This document shows, in pieces, positions 35,110 to 45,845 of a stretch of 64,000 nt of DNA (the stretch's first letter is position 1; the number at the start of each line of letters is the position of its first letter). The notes under the pieces were generated by a model, which saw only the letters and a list, made by a program, of their open reading frames with translations, made no database searches and had not been told where the DNA came from. A program made the position numbers and the translations under genes. The DNA is from Pseudeuparius sepicola (taxonomy: Eukaryota; Arthropoda; Insecta; Coleoptera; Anthribidae). Location: positions 15,540,175 to 15,604,174 of the forward strand of contig OY987303.1 of the NCBI GenBank assembly GCA_963920635.1, read 5' to 3'.

Positions 35110-35470
35110 TACCTACACTGTCGCCTTGAGCGGGCAGTATCGCGCGAAAATGCGCCCCTTAAAATTTCTCAGGCGACGATACTCCCCGAGACCGATTGAC
35201 GTGCAGGTCACGCGCGCCTGCAGACGGCCCTTAACGCCCGCCGGCCTCATTGTCGCTTTTTAATTAGGTGGCGGCGCGAGGCGCGCGTATCGCGCATTTT
35301 TCGCACGTCGTGCCCGCTTTTTGTCGCACGGCCCGGACCGCCGCCGACCGGTCGCCGTTTTTGCGCACGTTCGACGCCCCCTGGCGGTCGACGCGCCTCA
35401 ACTTGCGTGAGAGACGATGCGGAGATGGCCCTCCGCGTCTTCGCGTGCCGGTTATGTTTTCGTCGAGTTA
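35110..35470. other. CpG-dense GC-rich island
   Basis: The sharpest GC rise in the window, dense in CGCG and GCGC words (TCGCGCGAAAATGCGCCCC, GGCGGCGCGAGGCGCGCGT). Only short overlapping frames are present. It lies just outside the piggyBac left end. Candidate promoter/CpG-rich regulatory DNA; a coding exon cannot be excluded. Confidence 0.4.
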
Positions 35471-35544
35471 TAGTAGTTACACCCTATAAAATCGTTTCAA
35501 GGAGGGTTGCGCAGAACAGACACTTCAACCCATTAGCGCCTTGC

Positions 35545-35560
35545 GTTACCATATGGCAAC
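35545..35560. promoter_or_regulatory. Subterminal palindrome GTTACCATATGGCAAC
   Basis: Near-perfect 16-bp dyad 16 bases inside the left piggyBac end. Repeats at 35905-35920 (perfect GTTGCCATATGGCAAC) and 36872-36887. The position suggests transposase- or host-factor-binding sites; inferred. Confidence 0.6.
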
Positions 35561-35744
35561 GTCCAACAGGTGATCTTTTCGACGCGTCCTAACTTGTCAG
35601 CGATTTTATTTCGTTTACGGTAGGAATCTTATTACCGACGTATTACTGTTTGGAATACATTCGTACTGGCAAATTCAGTTTACATTTGATTGTTAGAGTG
35701 TGTGCAGTGCTAGAATATACCATTCAAATAAATCATCGAAAAAA

Positions 35745-36753
35745 ATGGAGCCTCGGTTTGAGTAAGTATGTTTATTTTTATGTGTCACATATTTTTGTTA
35801 CTTTGGATTTATATTTATGTATAGAATGCGTTAGAGTATTCATTGACAAAATATAAAGACATTTTACTAAAAACTAGCTGACTTACATATTCGTAAACAT
35901 GACTGTTGCCATATGGCAACGCTAGGCGCTTACATTCAGTAAATATTTATTTTTCAATTCCAGGAGAGGATTCTCAGTTTCTCAAGCACTAGATATGATT
36001 TACAATGATGAAACTTAGACCAATGATTGAAATGCTAAAAGATCGATGTATCCACAATTTTGTTCCGGAATTGAACCTAGCATACGATGAAAGTATGGTA
36101 AAGTATTATGGGAAGCACAGTTGCAAACAGTTTATTCGGGGCAAGCCAATCAGGTTTGGCTACAAAATCTGGAGCCTATAGGCTCCAGATTTAGAGTGTG
36201 TGGTATAGGCTCCAGATTTAGTGTTTATAAACACTAAAGATGGCTACCTAATAAACTTTGATTTTTATCAGGGAAAGAGTCCTAAAATGAATTCGGACTA
36301 TGATGTTCTATTTGGTAAAGCCGCTAGCCCACTTCTGATAATGTTAGATGAACTTCCGCTAGGAAAAAGACAGTTGGGGTATACTTTCTATATGGATAAT
36401 TTATTTTCTAATCCAGCACTATTTTCTTTTTTGCAATTTCGCGGCTATTCCGCCATTGGAGCAATTCGAGAAAATAGAAGTCCAACACAGTGCACCCTAA
36501 CTAACAACTTGCGTATCAAGTTCGTCATAAAGGTGCTGGAAGACCTGCAGCATCAATAGAGTCCTCAGATAATAGCCGTATTTAAGATAATATTAGATTT
36601 GATAGAATTGACCACTTTGTTCAGCATACAGAAGGCCATAAAAAAAGAAGGTGCGCGCGCAGTACATGGAAGTCCATAATTAGAACAATGTGCTGGAAGT
36701 GTAATGTAGCTTTGTGTATTGACTATTTCCAGCCATTCCATTGTCGATTGCAT
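35745..36753 (+). pseudogene. piggyBac transposase pseudogene with retained intron
   Basis: Exon 1 starts at ATG 35745 (MEPRFE...) and meets a strong donor GTAAGTATG at 35762. An acceptor TTTTCAATTCCAG ends at 35963, and the joined frame continues [17 protein letters not shown] to a stop. Then come pieces of the catalytic domain: [30 protein letters not shown] at about 36075-36165; GYLINFDFYQGKSP and FYMDNLFSNPALFSFLQFRGY in the 36221-36559 frame, where MDN carries a family-typical Asp. A C-terminal Cys-rich piece at about 36600-36745 (HFVQHTEGHKKRRC, then CWKCNVALC) follows. Most of the N-terminal region is deleted, and a GGAGCCTATAGGCTCC duplication interrupts the middle near 36171. Not functional. 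Confidence 0.88.
35762..35963 (+). other. Intron of the piggyBac-like transposase
   Basis: GTAAGTATG donor and TTTTCAATTCCAG acceptor; joining at these sites restores a transposase-like frame (FE|RGFSVSQALD). One palindromic GTTGCCATATGGCAAC site lies inside it at 35905-35920. Confidence 0.6.
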
Positions 36754-37019
36754 ATTATTGAAAATAATATATACTTGACGATATTACACTGTTTCATTGC
36801 TTTCCAAATAACTGCCAAAACCTTTTTGATTTCTTATAAAATTAGACACTTTGACTTCACAAGCTCCTAGCGTTACCATATGGCAACAGCCTATATTTCA
36901 AAAAGTACTACTCAGATATTTTTGGAATAAAATATTTTCGTTTCAGGGAGTCATTTTTTACAGTTATTTAAGAAAAAATATCGAAATTTGAGAAAATACA
37001 TAATTCAGGCGTTAATGGG

Positions 37020-37023
37020 TTAA
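37020..37023. repeat. TTAA shared by two elements
   Basis: This single TTAA is both the right flank of the piggyBac-like element and the left flank of the MITE at 37024-37367. Confidence 0.85.
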
Positions 37024-37367
37024 GGGGGGGGGGTTGCCAACAGAGAAATGAAGTGAGGTTAGATTTCGTATTTTTTTAAGTTGTATAGCATAAAATCTAA
37101 TAACATTTTACCTGTCAAAAATTTTGTACAAACATTTATGTCTTCATTTTAATCATAAGGTCTTAAAAGCATATGCACTGGAATTATTATTTTTCCCAAG
37201 GTTTTCATAACCTATAAAACAAAACACTGCTTGTAAGATCTTATGATTAAAATGAAGACAGAGATGTTTGTACGAAATTTTTGCCAGGTAAAATGTTATT
37301 AGATTGTATGCTATACAACTTAAAAAATACGAAATCTAACTTCACATTCTCTGTCGCAAACCTCCCC
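37024..37367. mobile_element. TTAA-flanked hairpin MITE
   Basis: The ends GGGG...GGTTGCCAACAGAGAA and the inverse TTCTCTGTCGCAAACCTCCCC are flanked by TTAA (37020-37023 and 37368-37371). The arms are about 150 bp: ATTTCGTATTTTTTTAAGTT, TCTAATAACATTTTACCTG, GTACAAACAT, ATTTTAATCATAAG / inverses. The loop at 37170-37225 is short. Probably mobilised by piggyBac-type transposase. Confidence 0.85.
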
Positions 37368-37399
37368 TTAATGTCACAAATAATTATTATTTTCTAATG

Positions 37400-37662
37400 T
37401 CATAAATTCGCGGTCACCCATCCATGATCCGACGGTGTACACCATTGCTGTACCTGCATACCTTTTTGTCTTGCTAGATTACAATCTCGATTGTAGTCTA
37501 CATACAGAATATTATCGTTATCCAAACCGACCGAACTGCTCATATTGAAAGATTAAGTTGTTGTAGGTAACAATTCCTTAATTACAATGAAAAGTTAGAT
37601 GATAATTTATTGGGCTGTCATTAAATCTCGTCAAGGCGTTAAAGAAAAAAACCGTACAATAA
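37400..37662 (-). mobile_element. Degenerate copy of the 5S-like composite repeat
   Basis: Inverse orientation: GCGGTCACCCATCCATGATC, CGAC (5S box C region) at about 37410-37433; ACCGAACTGCT near 37528; GGTAACAATT, AATGAAAAGTTA near 37567-37590; CCGTACAATAAT at about 37653. These follow the order of copy 3. The 5S-like word is better preserved here than in the other copies. Confidence 0.6.
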
Positions 37663-38250
37663 TACAGGGTGAATCAGTTTAATTCTGCGATACTTCAACA
37701 GCTGATAGAAAACCAAAAAACAACCGCACTTTATTTTATAAACTATGTCATTTTAAGGCCTTATTAAAAAGTTACAGGGTGTTAAAGTTTTAAGAAACAT
37801 GTGCATGGTCTTTATTGAATATTTACCAAACTAGTTGAGATATTTAAGTCATATTTGGTACACGTTATAATGGCATGGGTTAGCATAAAACCTGCCCAAA
37901 ATGTGCAAATATGCATCAAAGTTAGAACACTCTATATATCACTGTTCCCTTTAAACTTCAATAGGTACAAGTTCATGGCCTCGCGAATCGCCGAACTCTA
38001 CACGCCGCGGTCAACACACCTGTCCTCAAGATATGGACAAGTCAAGTTACAGTCGGTACCTATTTTAATATTCCTTCCTACTGCATGCTACCGCCACCAC
38101 CCGACCATTGCTTTTGTTTTGGGGAAATACCATTTAACCGCAGTGAGTTCACATCAAAGAAACTCAGGGGGCGCTATAAATTTGCTTTAACTTAGGAATA
38201 TAACGAATTGTGACTACTTTTTTAACAATATCTTGAAATAATTGTACCAA
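37663..38250. other. AT-rich stretch with TACAGGGTG ends
   Basis: TACAGGGTGAATCAG at 37663 and TACAGGGTGTTAAAG at 37773 are lone copies of the common terminus. The 111-codon frame at 37855 shows no domain. No gene supported. Confidence 0.35.
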
Positions 38251-38699
38251 TATGAATTAGCTGCGGTTGAATAATCTATTCACAAAAACAATCTTCCTAC
38301 TTTCCGAGATGAGTGGAGCCAAATATCCGTCGATGTCTGAATTTCCCCTCTTGTTTAATATAATAATCTGTAATAATTGAATTACCGGTGCATCTGATGC
38401 TCCAAGTCTCTGGCATCCAACGCCGCCAGAGCCCAGTGGCCGGCCACTCAGTAAACTAAACAATATCGTGTCATAATAAGCACTATCAGACTGTTTTGGT
38501 GCTTATAGAGAAAACAATAAAAAAAGAACGTGCAAAATATGTATAGTCCTCCTTACGGTAGAATTCGTGCGACGCAAGGGGGAAGAACTCGTAAATATTA
38601 TAGAATTAGTCACAGTTCAGGGGCGTAGCTCAATTTTGTGTAACTCGCTGACTTAGTTTTCATAGAATTGTTATTTAATTTATAGTTAATATTATTTAC
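38251..38699. other. Intergenic with solo hAT end
   Basis: CAGGGGCGTAGCTCAATTTTG at 38618 is a lone hAT-type terminus. Nothing else recognised. Confidence 0.35.
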
Positions 38700-38950
38700 A
38701 AGAAAAGTTATAATGGGCAAACACTCAAAGTTAACAAAAATAAAAAACTAGTAACCGCATACACGTGTTTCATGCTATTTGGCAATCATCAGTACGGTGT
38801 AACATTAACCAAATCAAAAGATAGGCATGATTTGAGAAGCAACAAATGAAGTCCAGGCAGGAGCCAACAGCACATTTGCAGCTTCAGTCAGCACATCCCC
38901 TATTTTGGGGCTTGTACTAACATCGCCACGGAGGCTGCTAAAGCATTATT
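38700..38950. mobile_element. Truncated copy of the 5612-5935 MITE family
   Basis: AATGGGCAAACACTCAAAGT, AACTAGTAACCGCATACACG, TGTTTCATGCTATTTGGCAA, TCATCAGTACGGTGTAAC, then ACCAAATCAAAAGATAGGCA match the right arm and loop of the 5612-5935 element. The second arm is missing after about 38945. Confidence 0.75.
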
Positions 38951-38970
38951 CTTAACGGTGATGCCTTAGA

Positions 38971-39183
38971 CTATGGAGGCAGGCAATTCCTCATAACACT
39001 GGCAATTATTTCTCGTGCTTGAGAATGCAACGTTATTCCCTGTTTACTCATTTTGCGCACGTTAACTCCCGAGCATATGAAACGCCACTGAGCCCTCTGC
39101 CAAGCTTGCCGGCGGCCAAAAAAGTGAACGCTATGTGGTAGCCCAAATACGTAGTTAACTTTACGTACTATAGAAACAGGCAC
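38971..39183 (-). other. Weak transposase-like N-terminal frame
   Basis: A 70-codon minus frame contains MSKQGITLHSQAREIIASVM, reminiscent of the (K/R)GxxLSxEARxII opening of helix-turn-helix domains in some IS630/Tc-type transposases. There is no downstream DDE sequence. The frame enters the tandem repeat at 39132. Suggestive only. Confidence 0.25.
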
Positions 39184-39477
39184 AAAACGTGTTAGCTAAC
39201 TGGTTTTGTCGGCCGGTTCGCTGGCAGAAGTGCTTTGTTGCCGTATTTCAAAGGCGATGGTAGACGCGACGATGTTGAAAAAAATATAATAGGTGTTTTA
39301 TTATTATGTGGTAGCCCAAATACGTAGTTTACTTTACGTACTATAGAAACAGGCACAAAACGCGTTAGCTAACTGGTTTTGTCGGCCGGTTCGCTGGCAG
39401 AAGTGCTTTGTTGCCGTATTTCAAAGGCGATGGTAGACGCGACGATGTTGAAAAAAATATAATAGGTGTTTTATTAC
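39132..39477. repeat. Recent tandem duplication of a 173-bp unit
   Basis: Unit 1 (39132-39304) and unit 2 (39305-39477) differ at only a few positions (e.g. GTAGTTAACT/GTAGTTTACT, CGTGTT/CGCGTT). Both hold GTCGGCCGGTTCGCTGGCAG, CGATGGTAGACGCGACGATG. Near identity means a recent event. No coding content recognised. Confidence 0.92.
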
Positions 39478-40660
39478 ACCGCGTTAAAAATAAATGATAA
39501 ATAAAAATTAGTAAGTGGTCGCGTGATGCGAGCTTTATTTTTTCGGTATTACAGAGTTCAGAAATTCGGCTTCTGTATGCTAAAAATTGTATTCGCCAAT
39601 AAATAACGACTACTCGTATAGGAAACCTCGCAACGCTGCCCGCATTCTTTATAAACGTTTTCCTTCCTGCGTTGAACTATATCTTGGTACGCGTTGTTAC
39701 GCAATTTAAAAATTGTGATACAAATGTGTGTGCTGACATTCGCGAAAAGACCTCAAGCAAATACTAAGGAAAAAATTATTTCGCATCTTCCTGTTTAGCA
39801 GACCTCCCCACCGTGTGTTTAATTTTTTACATCATTTCATCATTTTTTTACATTTTTTACATCATAACTGAACCACCTTTTTGACAAAGTTTTTCTTCTA
39901 AAAACCTGGTCTAAACCCATTTGTGCTTTAGCTGTAAAATTTTGTCAAAATTATTGAGATGATATGAAGCAAACATGTATCTATTACTCAGCAACTTTTC
40001 AGTTTCAAACCAACATACTCTTAGGAACGTTAGGTAGATATTAAATATAATATAAAATATTACCATTTTGTTTCATAAATATCTCTTGTAGTCTTACAAG
40101 TAAGATACAGAGTGTTAAAATTATAAAATAGGTATAGAGAAGTGGGGATTTTGTATAATATTTGAGTCAATAGTTTTAATGTAAATTAGAAGTACGAACA
40201 AAAATTATTCTCTTGAGGTATTTTTTTTATATCTGATAACGAGTTATTCTGAACAATCATCTAAAGTATTTGCTGCATTCTATTTACCTCTCGAGTTACC
40301 TAGGTACATTGTTTCTTACTTAGATCGAAACAAAGTACCTTTTTTCGATAAACTTAAATACCCAGAATGAACGTTACGCTCTGTATATATCTTGAAAAGT
40401 AAAGCCTTTGTTTAAACTGAGACATACATTATTTGTTCTATACTTTATTGAGTCTTACATATGGAGCAAACTATAAATATCCAAAGAGTATTTTTAATTT
40501 TATACGAGATAATTCATTTTTTTTATAAGTCATTGGATACTATATCATGTACGAAAAACTAGTTTGGTAAAAAAACACAATATATTTCTTAGGCCTCCCC
40601 AAATGTAAAAACTTTATAGAACAAGGTGCGGCAATATTTTAGTTTGTCAATTTAAAACCT
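39478..40660. other. AT-rich intergenic stretch
   Basis: No gene supported. TACAGAGTGTTAAAATTATA at about 40107 could be the partner of the CACCCTGTATA end at 40665-40675, delimiting a ~570-bp TA element, but the inner match is poor. Confidence 0.3.
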
Positions 40661-40662
40661 AA

Positions 40663-41000
40663 TCACCCTGTATAGGTTTTGTGTGTCATGCAGATCCTAG
40701 GAAGTCTCCACTTTTCTGAGAACCTGGGTAAGTACGCTAACGTATGGAACTTTAACCGTGCAGTTCGGTTCTTTCCGCGAAAAGAAGTTATTTTCTGTCT
40801 TCCCAACATACTTCTAAACGCTGTCGCTGCCTCCTCGAAGATTTCCTTTTGCGGGCCTGAGATCCCCAGCCCGGTTTCTAGCACGTCCCACGGTAATCGG
40901 GCAATTACTGTTTGACAGCCGCTGATAACTTTCTTTGCATCGCGGAAAGCCATGAGCTCTCGTAATTTGCCTGTCAATTGCTGGCCCGAGCCGACGGCCC
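40663..41000 (-). CDS. Unidentified coding-like frame (fragment)
   Basis: A minus frame runs open from a stop near 41005 to TGA at 40663. The internal methionines (40977 is an upstream-open choice) are not special, so the start is unknown. Typical stretches are KLRELMAFRDAKKVISGCQT, VIARLPWDVLETGLGISGPQ and EIFEEAATAFRSMLGRQK. Codons are varied and less AT-biased than the flanks, and amphipathic helices are likely, so it looks like a real protein piece. I do not recognise the family. It ends exactly in a CACCCTGTATA repeat terminus, so it may be cargo or coding sequence of an element, such as a gag-like part, or a host exon truncated by one. Confidence 0.4.
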
Positions 41001-41005
41001 TCTAT

Positions 41006-41792
41006 AGATCTCTACGAGGCCGGAGTATGCCAATATCAATACCTACTAACTTAGTCAATAAAAGAGGTAATGGGCAATCACTCAAAACAACATAATGGTT
41101 ATGAAGATTTCCACGTAGGTCGCTTTAGCAGCTTTAGTTGAAAGCAAATGCCTAAGGTGACTAATGGAGAGCCACATTTCACTGTTCAATCTTATTGTTG
41201 AGGGATATGAAGAAATAAAAAACGCTTATCATATCTGCGTTATCAGTTTTGATTCTACAGATGGCAAGAGTTATAACACTTGAAACACCTTGAGAAAATG
41301 TTGTATTGGCATCGCAAGCACCAGTATTTACTTTTTTTCAACACACTTGTTTCTCATGTTTCAATTACACGAGGAAATTGCTACCGTTAACACTACCAAA
41401 ACGTAACGTCTACAACACAAGGCGATCCGTTTTTTCCTTGGTTTTTCTAAGCGAGAAAAGTTCACGATTGTTTACTGGCCGGTGACCAGTCTAATACTGG
41501 CGGACGGTTGTTACTATACCTACTGGAGCCGAAGCGCAATGTAGTGACAGAAGCAGCCAAAGGGTTTTGGTGTGTTCTAAAACTTTTTGCAACGGCGCCA
41601 GTAAGAGATTTGAAGAAATCGGCCGAGGCCATAAACTCCAAGTCAAGTTGATAGTGGCATCTTCGAACAGCTCCTATAAACAGTTCTAAGAGATAGTGCC
41701 TTTTGGTGTGTGTTTGATCATTTTGTGCGTAGCCTTGTGTCTTGTTTGCTACTTCGCGAGGGTTCGTCAGGCTGAGTACCTCGTCGCATAAA
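41006..41792. other. Intergenic stretch
   Basis: AATGGGCAATCACTCAAAAC at about 41069 is an end of the 5612 MITE family. No gene recognised. Confidence 0.35.
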
Positions 41793-41995
41793 CCAAGATC
41801 TGTAAAGTAAGAAGGTTGCCTCTTGTTGAGAGAGAGAGAGAGAGAGCATTCTGAATGACGTCATGGGAATGCTGGCAATAATCGTCGGCAAGGGCAACAT
41901 ACGAGGGAACGCCAGTTACATCATCTGACAGCATTCCTGTGACGTCAGCGTTCGCTCTCTCTCTCTATGTAACCTTCTTACTTTACGGGTCTTGG
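41793..41995. mobile_element. MITE with (GA)n arms, ends CCAAGAYCYGTAAAGTAAG
   Basis: The left arm CCAAGATCTGTAAAGTAAG, AAGGTT, a (GA)n run (41829-41848) and GCATTCTGAATGACGTCA are inverted at right: TGACGTCAGCGTTCGCTCTC, a CT run, AACCTTCTTACTTTACGGGT, CTTGG. A partial copy (GGGGGAACGCTAACTACACT, ATCTGACAGCATTCCTGTGG) lies at 48926-48975. Confidence 0.8.
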
Positions 41996-42179
41996 ACGCA
42001 AACAACTCGGAAACCTATAGAGGTCACTACACTACACGCCCTATTTTTGGATATTAATAATGATATTACAGAAATCTAACTGAATATACTAATTATTGAT
42101 ATGATAAAAATAAACAAAAACTAAAAAATCAATCAATAAACCAACATTTCAACGGCCTGTCAGTTCTCTAGTAGGCTCT

Positions 42180-42440
42180 CTCCTCCCATCGAAGGTCAGC
42201 AATATAATAACCAAACTAAACTCCTCTACGCAGAGCCGAGCTGATTTTTAAGGGGGCCCCATCGAAACGTATTTATCAAGCTTGCTACCCGCTCTTATTT
42301 ATCGCCGCTCGTCACGGCACCTATATTTCTTTATCGAGATATTCCAGACACCGAAAACTGGCGTGCGAAGTGCCATGGAGATTCTCAAAATGTTTTCGCA
42401 CCGGCCAACGGTGATCACCGACGTGGACGGAATATTAACA
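42180..42440. other. GC-elevated island
   Basis: Balanced composition with CCGGCCAACGGTGATCACCG-type words near 42400. No domain in its 60-codon frame. Confidence 0.25.
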
Positions 42441-43519
42441 ATTTTGGGAAATTTATACCTATAGCAGCTCAGTGAAAAAATCAGTTATACAGTTGATTTG
42501 GTCGAAAACGGTTGAATGGCACTAAATAAAGCAATGATTTTTTAGTTATAAGTTATATGCGGGTAGGTATAATGTGGGCGTTACTTATGCATTTACAATT
42601 TTTAATAATTCAATGCTGACTAAAATTAATATCAGAGTAAGGATAGAGAGAAGCATAAGAGGGAAGGGACGCAGTGGCGTAACTACAGGGTGTTCAGAGT
42701 GTGCGGTGAACACGGGCCCAGAGCTGCTAGGGGCCCAACAAACATTCAAAGTTAAAATTACCTAATTTTTACTACCCAACTAGTCAGAAATTTATTTTGA
42801 CCAAACCAGTTTACCTCTATATGAGGTAAAAAAGTGGAAAGTGGGGAATGAACTGGAAGTAATTTTTAAGTTAAAAATAGGTAATATAACTTTATGGGAT
42901 TTAGTAAAATTGACCTCTGAAGTAGTAAAAATTAGGTAATAATTAGGTAATGTATGCCTATACTTGGACTTAAATCTGACTATGAAGAACAGCAGTTTTC
43001 TCTTTCTATTAATACGGTAAATATATTCTATAAAAGGCCGATGCAATAAATGTCGTCTCTGCCGTTAACCCTATAACCAAACTAATAGATATGCGGAGAG
43101 GTATGGAATTATTAAAGGTGTTTGGATTTTGTTGTCTGTGCAATAATTTCCTTGCGCTTAAAATATTTCTGTATATTATAGGTGAAATACTTCGGAAAAA
43201 CTCGTGCGCCTCATATATATTGTGTATTTACAAAAAATAATATTTGTTTTCTCATCTTCAAAAATGTTTATTAACAAAATTCGAACAGGACAAGAAAATA
43301 TGCTAAACAAACTTTTGAGGAGTTAATTTTGGTCCCAATGTGTGACTTTTTCATATTTTGAAACATAATTGTATCGGTAAACTTTTAATCATTTTGATTT
43401 CAAGATGGAGGGCATTGCTGTTTGTTTGATAGCAAATAAATTCTTAACTGTGAAGTTCCATTTTACCTATTTTTAGACTTTGAAGTCATAATTTCTTAAA
43501 TCAGGGAAAATATAACAAA

Positions 43520-43715
43520 CAATTTTGACTATATAGTTACATTGTCCCTATTAAAGGATAACGCGACCAAGAAGTTAAAGTTACAATTAGGGTTATTTTT
43601 GGTAATAAATAAGGATTTTGACCATATAGTTACATTTTCCCTATGAAAGGATAAAGCGACCAAGAAGTAAGGTTACAATTTGGTTTATTTTTGGTAATAA
43701 AGGTAATAAATAAGG
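43520..43715. repeat. ~100-bp tandem duplication inside the hAT element
   Basis: ATATAGTTACATTGTCCCTA, TTAAAGGATAACGCGACCAA, GAAGTTAAAGTTACAATT, TTATTTTTGGTAATAAATAAG recur about 100 bp later with minor changes. AGGTAATAA-type words are frequent through 42750-44930. Confidence 0.8.
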
Positions 43716-43724
43716 TGATTGTTG

Positions 43725-43849
43725 GGTCTGTTTAGCCAGAACTTGAAACCAGTTTGAAACTGCCAGGAGCATGCGCAGTTTCATTTTGTCGTTCCAAAAA
43801 CAAAACCGCGCATGCTTCTGACAGCCGTTTCGTTGTGCTGAAACAGACC
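43725..43849. mobile_element. 125-bp hairpin MITE nested in the hAT element
   Basis: GGTCTGTTTAGC ... GCATGCGCAGTTTCATTTT is inverted as AAAACCGCGCATGC ... GCTGAAACAGACC. Short loop; no coding capacity. Confidence 0.65.
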
Positions 43850-45515
43850 TACTGCTTTGTTTGAGCCTGTGAATTTTATTACCCTTTTGGTTGACAACAT
43901 TGCCAGGTAAACACGAGATTAGGTAATAGAGACATACTTATTGCATTTAATAGTATAGCTAATAATATTAGGTATTTTACGAGATTCTTGGATAAATATC
44001 AAGAATAGGTAGGTATCCATTCATCTATAAATAGAGTTTTTCATTTCAAGCTGCCCCCGGGGAGATTCATCAATTTCTTCCGCGTACTCTTCCAAATTAG
44101 TATCATTATAATATGAGGCTTCTAATATCATATTGGTAACTGCACTTCGGGAACACTCGCAGACTTATCTATCCCGCCATTTTCACAAGCTTAATTTTGT
44201 ATCTTCTTTATGGCCCGATTGTGTTATTTAGGCACGTTCCTACAACACTTTATAGAAAATAATGCAAAATCCAAATTTTAAATAACAGATTATATACCTA
44301 CCTAACAGAACAAGCAACACTTCAATCTTTACATGTTCTGTGTTCACGATTCATTTTCACACTGCAAACGATTTTTCTACTTTAAAAACTGTTTTGGACC
44401 AATTTTACTTCATGGTAATTTTTATAAGAAATTTTGACCTTCTTTAAGCCCTTTTTACATTCAAGTCCGAAAAACTAGTCTTTTTGAACTTCACAGTAAT
44501 TATTAGGTTACTGTATAAACCTAAAAACGACCAAAAACCTATAGGGATATAATAGGTCGAATATAGAGATTAGGTTACTTACTATCCAACCTATTTTTGA
44601 CCTACCCTACAGGGACAAATATTCAGACAAAATTTACTTCCTTATGACCTTCAGCATTTCTTAAATTATCTCTTGACTATAAGGGCATCTAGAAAGTTAA
44701 AAATAAGTAAATATTGACCAAAAAATTTATGATAAAATTTTCCTTGTCTTCAAAGTCTGATTTTAGGTAATAATAAACTAAATTAGGACCAAATAAAGTT
44801 TTCTAAAAGTTGAGCGTTTATGTAGTTTATAATTAGGTTAGAAATTAGTAGTTTTAGATAACAAAAATTTCTTCTTAGGTTTTTCAAACTTTAAACGATT
44901 TTCGAAAGGAAAAAATTGGTAATATTTTACCTCCGTAGGTAATTCTCACCCAAACATTGGTAAACTTGACTAGCCCTGTTTGTTGGGGGCCCATCGCTAC
45001 AGGGCGCATTTTCGGTTTTTCCGATGCGAGCGATTGATGTGGTGCTGCGTAATAATCGAAGAGTCAGAATCTCTAATCGGTTACATAGAGGGTCATTGAA
45101 TTTTCGCAACAATAAAAATTCAAGGTTATTACAAAACATGTATAATAATGTACCTACAGGATGATCCAAACTCGACCCCCAGGCCTACTGCGGGAACACG
45201 AAAATTGGAAATAAAATACTATAAAGCCCAATTATGACTGAAAATTTGTTTTTTGTTGTTTGGGGAAATGACCGCTGTGACGTCATGAATATTTTTACCC
45301 AAGAAACACACAATTTTTTTCCTAAATATCCAAAATCGTTATCATTCTCAACAACTTTTATAGGAAAAGATTTTCTGTATCTTTTATTGTTCAAAATTTA
45401 CATTTGATAGTGCACCCTTAAATTTTGGAATAAAAAACTGGAATATTAAAAAAGAATTTTTGTAACAAACTATAAAAGCAAACAAGTCAGTAACAATCAC
45501 AATTCAAAAATATAA

Positions 45516-45845
45516 ATAAATTAAAAGTAAAAAAATATTTTTAAAAAAAGCTTTTATTTAAATGCGCTAAAAAGAATAAAATAATCTTTTCTTTTAAAAC
45601 TTTTACTATCAACTTATAACGTCATTCCACAATTTATATGATATAAAAGCTTGTCGCGAGATTTAAGTAGTGGTATTTACTTAGTTTGAAAACTTAAATC
45701 TCGCGACAAGCTTTTATATCATATAAATTGTGGAATGACGTTATAAGTTGATAGTAAAAGTTTTAAAAGAAAAGATTATTTTATTCTTTTTAGCGCATTT
45801 AAATAAAAGCTTTTTTTAAAAATATTTTTTTACTTTTAATTTATT
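45516..45845. repeat. Essentially perfect palindrome, ~153-bp arms
   Basis: The left arm 45516-45668 and right arm 45691-45845 are identical inverses apart from the outermost A/T runs, with a 22-base loop. Words include AATGCGCTAAAAAGAATAAA, ATAACGTCATTCCACAATTT and CTTGTCGCGAGATTTAAGT. The outer boundary of the right arm coincides with the stop codon of the Helitron helicase remnant. Perfect arms mean a very recent inversion-duplication or gene conversion. Confidence 0.95.

Larger units (their letters stand above)
35529..37019 (+). mobile_element. Internally deleted piggyBac-like element, 1491 bp
   Basis: The ends CCCATTAGCGCC and GGCGTTAATGGG are inverted and begin/end in CCC/GGG as piggyBac TIRs do. 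Flanks are TTAA on the right (37020-37023) and TCAA on the left (35525-35528), i.e. a TTAA target with one substitution. The interior encodes broken piggyBac transposase on the plus strand. Three copies of the palindrome GTTRCCATATGGCAAC lie at 35545, 35905 and 36872. Confidence 0.92.
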
